Assembly (NCBI GenBank): GCA_016793525.1
Contig: JAEUJT010000498.1
Location: 1-12,303, forward strand
Source: Archangium sp.
Lineage (GTDB): Bacteria; Myxococcota; Myxococcia; Myxococcales; Myxococcaceae
Direction of reading: 5' to 3'
DNA length: 12,303 nt
Shown here: piece by piece, positions 7,636 through 12,303 of the stretch
Layout of the letters: each line of letters opens with the position of its first letter
How positions within the stretch are numbered: the stretch's first letter is position 1
The notes under the pieces: generated by a model
Told to the model about the DNA's origin: nothing
Seen by the model: only the letters and a program-made list of their open reading frames with translations
The model's database searches: none
Made by a program: the position numbers and the translations under genes

Positions 7636-10600
7636 TGACGCGACTGTTGGTGGCGGCGCTGTGCGCCTGGAGTGTCTTCGCCTCTCCAGCCATGGCCGGC
7701 CAGGGGCAGCAGGTGAAGCGCCCGAGGGTGACCGGCGGCTTCGGCATCGGGTACCTCGAGTACCTGCCGCAAGACTACGACGACCGCGCGCCAGCGACGT
7801 ACCCGGTGCTCATCTTCATGCACGGCATTGGCGAAAACGGCTTCGGCACCGAAAGCGACCTCGACCGGGTGCTGAACAACTCGGGCGGGCCGCCGGTGCA
7901 CATCAAAAACGGCGCGCACTTTCCTTTCATCGTCATCTCTGGGCAGCACAACGCCAACCCCAACACCGACTGCTGGTACGCGTCGGAAATCAACGCCCTC
8001 GTCGAGCACGTGAAGGTGAGCTACCGGGTCGACCCCAACCGCATCTACCTCTCGGCGCTCAGCTGCGGCGCCATCGGCCTCTGGTCGTTCCTCAACGACT
8101 CGGCGCTGCGCACCAAGGCGGCGGCGGTGGTGTCCATCTCGGGCTCGGGCGGCTCCTTCACCAACAGCAACCGACTCGACGTGCCGCTCTGGGTGTTCCA
8201 CGGCGGCCTCGACGGCGTGGTGCAGGCCTGCGTCGACAATGGCAACGTCAGCGCGCTCAACCGCCTCACGCCGCCGGTGGTGCCCTTCGCGCGCGGCACC
8301 TTCATCGCTGGCCAGGGCCACACCGGGTGGAGCGACGTGTACGGCAACTCCCGGCCCGGCTGTAACGTCTACGAGTGGCTGCTGACGCACGCGGTGGGCG
8401 CGCCGCGGGTGGCCGTCAGCGTCACGGTCGACGGCGGCACGGTGGGCGACCCGTCGGTGCAGCTCAACGGCGCGCCCAACGCCACCTGGTGCAACACCAT
8501 GTCGACGCCGCCCGTGTCACGGGTCGATACCTTCACCGCCGGCAGCTGCGTCATCGTCACCGCCGCGCCGCCCGATGCGGGGCTCGTCTTCGACCACTGG
8601 GACACCGGGGGCGTGGCCGTCGACATTCCCGCCACCGCGTCGGCGAACTTCGTGATGCCAAGCACCTCGCTCGCGCTGCGCCCGGTGTACAGGCCCAGCA
8701 GCGCGCCCTACGTCGACACGACGTGGCCGAAGCTGTGGCTCACGACCCCGTCAGCGGCCTCGTCATTCACCAGCAGCCTGGCCACCCTCACCCTGGCCGG
8801 CACCGCCACCGACGACGTGGGCGTGACGCAGGTGACGTGGGTCAACAGCGCCGGAGGCTCGGGCACCGCCGTCGTTCCCTCGGGCACCACCACCATGCGC
8901 GCCTTTCGCGCCGCCGTCGCCTTGAGCGCGGGCGTCAACACCATCACCTTCACCGCGCGCGACGCGGCCGGCCACACCTCCACCCGCGTGGTCGCCGTCA
9001 CCCGCGGCACCGTCGTCAACACTGCTCCTTCGGTGAATGCGGGCGCCAACGGCTCTGTGACGCTGCCCAACACCTACGCGCTGCAGGGCACCGCAAGTGA
9101 CGATGGGCTGCCGGCGGCGCTGGCTGTGTCGTGGAGCAAACAGAGCGGCCCGGGCACGGTGACGTTCACCAACGGGAACACGCCGACCGCAACGGCCGCC
9201 TTCAGCGCCGCGGGCAGCTACACCCTGCGCCTCACCGCAACCGACACCGCGCTCACCAGCGTCGACGACGTGGTCATCACCGTCAACAGCGCGCCGCCCG
9301 TCACCTACGCGCTCACCGTCACCTCGGGCACCGGCTCGGGCAGCTACGCCTCGGGCGCCGCAGTGACCGTCGTGGCCAACGCACCGCCGTCGGGCAAGGT
9401 GTTCGACCAGTGGACCGCGACCGCGGGCACATTGGCCAGCGCGACGAGCGCGACCACGACCTTCACCATGCCGGCGGCGGCGGCGACCGTCACCGCCACC
9501 TACAAAAACGTGCCGACGTATGTGCTGACCGTGGTGCGGGGCAGCGGAGGAGGCGCGTACCCCGCGAGCGCCGGCGTCACCGTGGTGGCCAACACGCCCG
9601 ATGCGGGGCAACTCTTCGACCGGTGGACCGCGACCGCGGGCACATTGGCCAGCGCGACGAGCGCGACGACGACCTTCACCATGCCGGCCGCTGCGGCGAC
9701 GGTGACGGCCACCTACAAACCGGTGCCGACGTTTGCGCTGACGGTGGTGCGAGGCAGCGGCTCGGGCGCGTACGCGGCAGGCGCCACCGTGGCGTTGACC
9801 GCCGCGGCACCTTCGGCGGGCGAGCGCTTCCGCAACTGGACAGCGTCGGCGGGGGCGGTGGCCAACCCCACGAGCGCGACGTCGTCGTTCACCATGCCCG
9901 CGTCGGCCGCGACCGCGACGGCCAACTATGAGCCGCTGCCCACGTATTCGCTGACCGTCACCGGAGGCACCGGCGGAGGCACCTTCCTCGCGGGCGCGAC
10001 GCCCTCCATCTCGGCCAACGCGCCGCCTTCGGGGAAGCTCTTCGCGCGCTGGACCGGCGATGTGGCGGCGCTGCGCGATGCGCTCGCGGCCTCCACCACC
10101 GTCACCATGCCGGCGGCGCCGGTGACCGTCGCGGCGACCTACCAAGACTCGCCGGCGCCCGAGGTGCCGGTGGTGAGCGGCTTCTCGGTGGTCGACACCG
10201 AGACCGGAGCACCGCTGGCCGAATTCAACCCGCTGATCGACGGCGCGACGTTGAACGTGGCCAACCTGCCGACCGGGTGGAACGTGCGCGCAAACACGGT
10301 GGGCTCGGCGGTGGGGAGCGTGCGCTTCGGCCTCGATGGAGACGCCTCGTACCGCATCGAGAGCGCGGCGCCCTACGCCATTGGCGGGCTGTCGGGCCCC
10401 GGGCAATTCGCGGCGTGGACGCTCCCCATTGGCGAGCACACGCTGCAGGCGACGCCGTACACGGCCACCGGCGCGAGCGGAGACGCGGGCGCAACCGTCT
10501 CCGTGAGGGTGCATCTCGTCGACGAAGGCGGAGTCGCCGCGTCGCCGAACGCACCGACGGGGTTGGTGGCCACCGCGAACGACTCGAGCTCCATCGCCCT

Positions 10601-10979
10601 CGACTGGGACGACGCCCTGGAGGCCGATGTGACGAGCTACGCCGTGTTCCGCAGTCTCGAGGTCGGCTTCGAGCCCGGGGAAGGCACGTTGGCGGCCAGC
10701 GCAGTCACCGAGAGCCGGTGGCAAGACACGGGGCTCCAACCCGAGACGACGTACGTGTACCGGGTGGTGGCGGTGAACCGCGCGTCGGCGGAGTCGCTCC
10801 CTTCTTCAGAGGCCTCCGCGACGACTTTGGCCGCGCCGCCCGCCGAGGTGACGCCACGCCCCTCGCCGACAGAAGCACCCTCGGTGACGACCGTGGTCGG
10901 TGGTGTGTCATGCACGTCGGTTGGCCCCGAACTCGCGGGGCTGCTGGCGCTGGCGTGGCTTCGGCGCCGACGTCACTGA
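7635..10979 (+). CDS. Secreted alpha/beta-hydrolase with InlB-type repeats, Ig/PKD-like and FN3 domains, and MYXO-CTERM-like anchor
   Basis: 1114 residues from the ATG at 7635; a GTG at 7632 would add one residue. The Sec signal peptide is 1-21, with a likely cut after AMA. Residues about 30-252 form an esterase-type alpha/beta-hydrolase: IFMHGIGENG near the oxyanion loop, nucleophile S143 in ALSCGAIG, D193 in HGGLDGVV and H229 in GQGHTGW. It resembles the predicted peptidase/esterase group (COG4099-like, PHB-depolymerase-like); the substrate is unknown. Then follow a divergent InlB-type repeat with a Cys pair (about 256-353), an Ig-like domain (359-460) and a PKD/REJ-like domain (462-553). 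Next are four 71-residue InlB-type repeats (556-839), a beta domain with LIDGATLNVANLPTGWNVRA (about 843-965) and FN3 (972-1062). A Pro/Thr-rich linker leads to the tail with C1093, a hydrophobic helix and RRRRH. It is likely anchored at the cell surface, with the repeats as a stalk or adhesive region. It is coupled to the two-component pair, suggesting shared control. Confidence 0.9.
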   Translation: MTRLLVAALCAWSVFASPAMAGQGQQVKRPRVTGGFGIGYLEYLPQDYDDRAPATYPVLIFMHGIGENGFGTESDLDRVLNNSGGPPVHIKNGAHFPFIVISGQHNANPNTDCWYASEINALVEHVKVSYRVDPNRIYLSALSCGAIGLWSFLNDSALRTKAAAVVSISGSGGSFTNSNRLDVPLWVFHGGLDGVVQACVDNGNVSALNRLTPPVVPFARGTFIAGQGHTGWSDVYGNSRPGCNVYEWLLTHAVGAPRVAVSVTVDGGTVGDPSVQLNGAPNATWCNTMSTPPVSRVDTFTAGSCVIVTAAPPDAGLVFDHWDTGGVAVDIPATASANFVMPSTSLALRPVYRPSSAPYVDTTWPKLWLTTPSAASSFTSSLATLTLAGTATDDVGVTQVTWVNSAGGSGTAVVPSGTTTMRAFRAAVALSAGVNTITFTARDAAGHTSTRVVAVTRGTVVNTAPSVNAGANGSVTLPNTYALQGTASDDGLPAALAVSWSKQSGPGTVTFTNGNTPTATAAFSAAGSYTLRLTATDTALTSVDDVVITVNSAPPVTYALTVTSGTGSGSYASGAAVTVVANAPPSGKVFDQWTATAGTLASATSATTTFTMPAAAATVTATYKNVPTYVLTVVRGSGGGAYPASAGVTVVANTPDAGQLFDRWTATAGTLASATSATTTFTMPAAAATVTATYKPVPTFALTVVRGSGSGAYAAGATVALTAAAPSAGERFRNWTASAGAVANPTSATSSFTMPASAATATANYEPLPTYSLTVTGGTGGGTFLAGATPSISANAPPSGKLFARWTGDVAALRDALAASTTVTMPAAPVTVAATYQDSPAPEVPVVSGFSVVDTETGAPLAEFNPLIDGATLNVANLPTGWNVRANTVGSAVGSVRFGLDGDASYRIESAAPYAIGGLSGPGQFAAWTLPIGEHTLQATPYTATGASGDAGATVSVRVHLVDEGGVAASPNAPTGLVATANDSSSIALDWDDALEADVTSYAVFRSLEVGFEPGEGTLAASAVTESRWQDTGLQPETTYVYRVVAVNRASAESLPSSEASATTLAAPPAEVTPRPSPTEAPSVTTVVGGVSCTSVGPELAGLLALAWLRRRRH
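9300..10151 (+). repeat. Four tandem 213-bp (71-residue) repeats in the hydrolase gene
   Basis: Units begin at 9300, 9513, 9726 and 9939, each exactly 213 bp. Each encodes (P/V)T(Y/F)xLTVxxG, then a Gly-rich turn, then (K/Q/R)xFxxW, then TMPAxxxTVxATY or similar. This is the pattern of bacterial (divergent InlB B-) repeats, beta domains used as stalks or binding modules in surface proteins. The reading frame is kept throughout. Confidence 0.93.
9411..9475 (+). repeat. 65-bp near-identical direct repeat, copy 1 (copy 2 at 9624-9688)
   Basis: Bases 9411-9475 and 9624-9688 differ at one position only (C/G at 9455), a synonymous change. The encoded proteins are identical over about 32 residues from the WTATAG motif to the TATYK motif. 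The first halves of the same units differ clearly, so this half was recently copied or homogenised. Confidence 0.9.
10905..10976 (+). other. MYXO-CTERM-like sorting signal of the hydrolase
   Basis: The last residues of the protein are a short motif around C1093 (GVSC), a hydrophobic run (about LAGLLALAWL) and RRRRH directly before the stop. In Myxococcota such Cys/hydrophobic/Arg tails are known as MYXO-CTERM signals, which direct surface anchoring. The Cys sits slightly farther from the basic tail and lacks a second Cys or Gly-rich context, so a search against the family model is needed for certainty. Confidence 0.7.
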
Positions 10980-11017
10980 CCGCAGCCGGCCGCACACCTG
11001 CAGTCGCGACTTCCGAC

Positions 11018-11031
11018 GAATGAGAACATTC
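11018..11031. promoter_or_regulatory. Short inverted repeat, possible operator upstream of arsC
   Basis: GAATG-AGAA-CATTC is a perfect 5-bp inverted repeat with a 4-bp centre. It lies in the most A/T-rich patch of an otherwise GC-rich spacer, 81 bp before the arsC start. Arsenic genes are often controlled by dimeric ArsR repressors that bind small A/T-rich dyads, but no arsR gene is visible here and the arms are short. Confidence 0.3.
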
Positions 11032-11100
11032 ACAGAGAAGCGGGCCATGCCTCGAGAACCCGACGCCGGTGTGTCGCTGGCTCGTGCCGGTTGACCCCTT

Positions 11101-11104
11101 GGAG
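11101..11104 (+). promoter_or_regulatory. Ribosome binding site of arsC
   Basis: GGAG, 8 nt before the ATG at 11113. It is one of the clearest Shine-Dalgarno matches in the window and fixes the start of this gene. Confidence 0.7.
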
Positions 11105-11112
11105 ACTGCACC

Positions 11113-11514
11113 ATGAAGACGGTCATCTTTGCGTGTGTCCACAACGCGGGGCGCTCTCAAATGGCGGCGGCCTTCTTCAACGCCGCAGCCCGGCCCGACG
11201 CGGCGCGCGCTGTTTCAGCGGGCACCCAGCCCGGCACGCGCGTGCACCCCGAGGTGGTCGAGGTGATGGGTGAGCTGGGCGTCGACCTGTCCAGCGCGAC
11301 ACCGCAGCGGCTGACCGACGACCTGGCCCGGGGCGCCTCGCTGCTCGTCACCATGGGCTGCGGAGAGGCCTGCCCCTACGTGCCTGGCCTGCGCCGCGAC
11401 GACTGGCCACTCGACGACCCGAAGGGAAAGCCCCTCGACGAGGTACGCCGCATTCGCGACGACATTCGCCGCCGCGTCGAAGACCTCACCCGCGCTCAAG
11501 GGTGGCAACGCTGA
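11113..11514 (+). CDS. arsC: Arsenate reductase, thioredoxin-coupled (low-molecular-weight phosphatase fold)
   Basis: 133 residues, a normal length for this family. The P-loop CVHNAGRS (C8 to R14, CX5R) binds and attacks arsenate. C83 and C87 in MGCGEACP are the resolving pair that passes the disulfide to thioredoxin. D101 in LDDPKGK is in the place of the general acid. The enzyme reduces As(V) to As(III) in the cytoplasm for later export. The redox Cys pair and the GCGEACPYVPG stretch separate it from plain low-molecular-weight tyrosine phosphatases, which share the fold. The start is supported by GGAG 8 nt upstream. No arsenite pump (arsB/acr3) or arsR lies in the visible flanks, so it is a lone ars gene here, though partners could be elsewhere. 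It converges on pbpC with a 12-bp gap and no evident terminator. Confidence 0.93.
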   Translation: MKTVIFACVHNAGRSQMAAAFFNAAARPDAARAVSAGTQPGTRVHPEVVEVMGELGVDLSSATPQRLTDDLARGASLLVTMGCGEACPYVPGLRRDDWPLDDPKGKPLDEVRRIRDDIRRRVEDLTRAQGWQR

Positions 11515-11526
11515 AGAGGCGCGACG

Positions 11527-12303
11527 TCAGTCGCTCACGGTGATGCGCACCGCTGGGCTGAGCTCTCCACCGCGCGCCAGCTGAGCGCGAATGACGTGGC
11601 TCCCGCGCGTCACTGGCCAGCTCGCCTCGTGCGGGTAGCCAACGCGGGCCACCACCTCGCCGTCGACGAGCCACACCACGTCTTCCGTCGCGGGCTGCAC
11701 CTCGGCGGAAAGCTGGAGGGTCGAGAACTCCCTCGGGGTGTCGGGGTCGTAGAGGTACCGCGAGGCGGGTGCGGGCGTTCGAATTCGAATGGCGCGTTGG
11801 GCCGGAGCGGTCGTGGGGCACAGCGGAGACTCCGCGGTCGGCGCGATGGCGAGCTTCTGCTGCCGGGCCCACGGCGCGTACACCTCGGGCAGCGCCAAGA
11901 GCTGCTTCGTCTGCACCACCGACGCTGGACAGCCCGGGCCCGCGCGCAAGCCCGTACGTGCATCGAGCTTCACCGGCGCGTGAAAGGGACACGACTCGTG
12001 GGGCTCCGTACCGGGGAGAAACATCTCGGACTTCACGTGAGGGCACCCCGGCCCCGGGCGGCGGCCTGACAGCGCGCAGACTTCGACGTGCACCGCGTCG
12101 CGCGGAGCCGCGAAGGCCGCAGTCACCGGCTGCCACGGGCGGTGGCGGGCCATCTCGGTCTCCATGATGCGGTGCACTGCTGGCGCGGCGGCGGTCGCTC
12201 CAGAGGCCAGGTGCATGCGCCTCCAGTCGTGGTTGCCCACCCACACCAACACCAGCAGCCGGTCGCTCACCGCCGTGGCCCACGCGTCTCGGTGGCCTTG
12301 GCT
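11527..12303 (-). CDS. pbpC: Penicillin-binding protein 1C, C-terminal part (5' end outside window)
   Basis: 258 visible residues read leftward to TGA at 11527-11529; the frame is open to the right edge. The first visible residues, SQGHRDAWA, are what normally follows the KTGT box of the transpeptidase domain in PBP1C, so the window cuts right behind that catalytic motif. Next come VWVGNHDW and ASGATAAAPAVHRIM, the end of the transpeptidase fold. A Cys-containing linker typical of PBP1C follows (VCALSGRRPGPGCP, FLPGTEPHESCPFH). The C-terminal beta domain (BiPBP_C type) spans roughly visible residues 165-255, beginning near IRIRTPAPASRYLYD. PBP1C is a periplasmic, membrane-anchored peptidoglycan glycosyltransferase/transpeptidase. 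A GTG at 12268-12270 could be misread as a start, but family residues continue upstream of it. In many bacteria pbpC neighbours an alpha-2-macroglobulin gene; that side is not visible. Confidence 0.9.
   Translation of the reverse strand, partial: SQGHRDAWATAVSDRLLVLVWVGNHDWRRMHLASGATAAAPAVHRIMETEMARHRPWQPVTAAFAAPRDAVHVEVCALSGRRPGPGCPHVKSEMFLPGTEPHESCPFHAPVKLDARTGLRAGPGCPASVVQTKQLLALPEVYAPWARQQKLAIAPTAESPLCPTTAPAQRAIRIRTPAPASRYLYDPDTPREFSTLQLSAEVQPATEDVVWLVDGEVVARVGYPHEASWPVTRGSHVIRAQLARGGELSPAVRITVSD

Larger units (their letters stand above)
10980..11112 (+). other. 133-bp intergenic region upstream of arsC
   Basis: The longest gap in the window. No gene with plausible protein content was found, and no GC-stem plus T-run terminator after the hydrolase stop. 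It holds a small palindrome (11018-11031), a 12-bp motif shared with the kinase leader (10984-10995) and the arsC ribosome binding site. It should contain the arsC promoter, but no pair of good -35/-10 boxes was recognised. Confidence 0.7.

Noticed and set aside
9300..10151. Repeat array considered as CRISPR or satellite
   Set aside because: Units are 213 bp, coding, in frame and without spacers, so they are protein domain repeats.
8763..10739. Long minus-strand open frame (658 codons) opposite the hydrolase gene
   Set aside because: The translation is Arg/Gly/His-rich with no domain pattern, as expected from antisense of a GC-rich, third-position-biased gene. The + strand frame has clear domains.
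10980..11010. Terminator after the hydrolase gene
   Set aside because: Only short GC palindromes such as GCCGGC are present, with no stable stem followed by a T-run.
11076..11096. Sigma-54-like sequence (TGGCTCG ... GGTTGAC) before arsC
   Set aside because: Spacing between the GG and the position that should be GC is wrong, and the -12 GC is missing.
12268..12270. GTG as the start of the pbpC-like gene, giving a short complete protein
   Set aside because: The frame continues to the window edge with SQGHRDAWA, a conserved part of the PBP1C transpeptidase domain, so the gene is cut by the edge rather than starting there.

Overview
The window is dense, GC-rich DNA with almost no intergenic space. 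It most likely comes from a myxobacterium or close relative (Myxococcota). Evidence is the strong G/C bias at third codon positions, large secreted multi-domain proteins, and above all a C-terminal Cys, hydrophobic stretch and RRRRH tail on the 1114-residue secreted protein. That tail has the layout of the MYXO-CTERM sorting signal, which is typical of this group. No tRNA, rRNA, insertion sequence, phage gene or CRISPR array was seen.

Seven genes are supported. On the + strand, a first block (1-4698) holds three genes linked by 4-nt stop/start overlaps: the 3' end of a beta-propeller-like repeat protein, an O-antigen ligase/polymerase-family membrane protein with a TPR-like tail, and a large lipoprotein with a ZU5-like domain. 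After 49 bp a second coupled block (4748-10979) follows: a membrane sensor histidine kinase (HAMP-PAS-GAF-HisKA-HATPase), a single-domain response regulator, and a secreted alpha/beta-hydrolase. The hydrolase carries five InlB-type repeats (four in exact tandem), Ig/PKD-like and FN3 domains, and the surface-anchor tail.

A 133-bp spacer then leads to a stand-alone thioredoxin-type arsenate reductase (arsC, 11113-11514). It converges, with only a 12-bp gap, on the 3' part of a minus-strand penicillin-binding protein 1C gene (pbpC) that runs off the right edge.

Inferred logic: block one looks like envelope glycan handling plus surface or periplasmic proteins. Block two looks like envelope sensing plus a surface-displayed hydrolase made from the same transcript as its presumed regulator. 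Whether the two blocks form one transcript or one pathway cannot be decided from sequence; a plausible sigma-70-like promoter lies between them. arsC and pbpC look like ordinary chromosomal neighbours.
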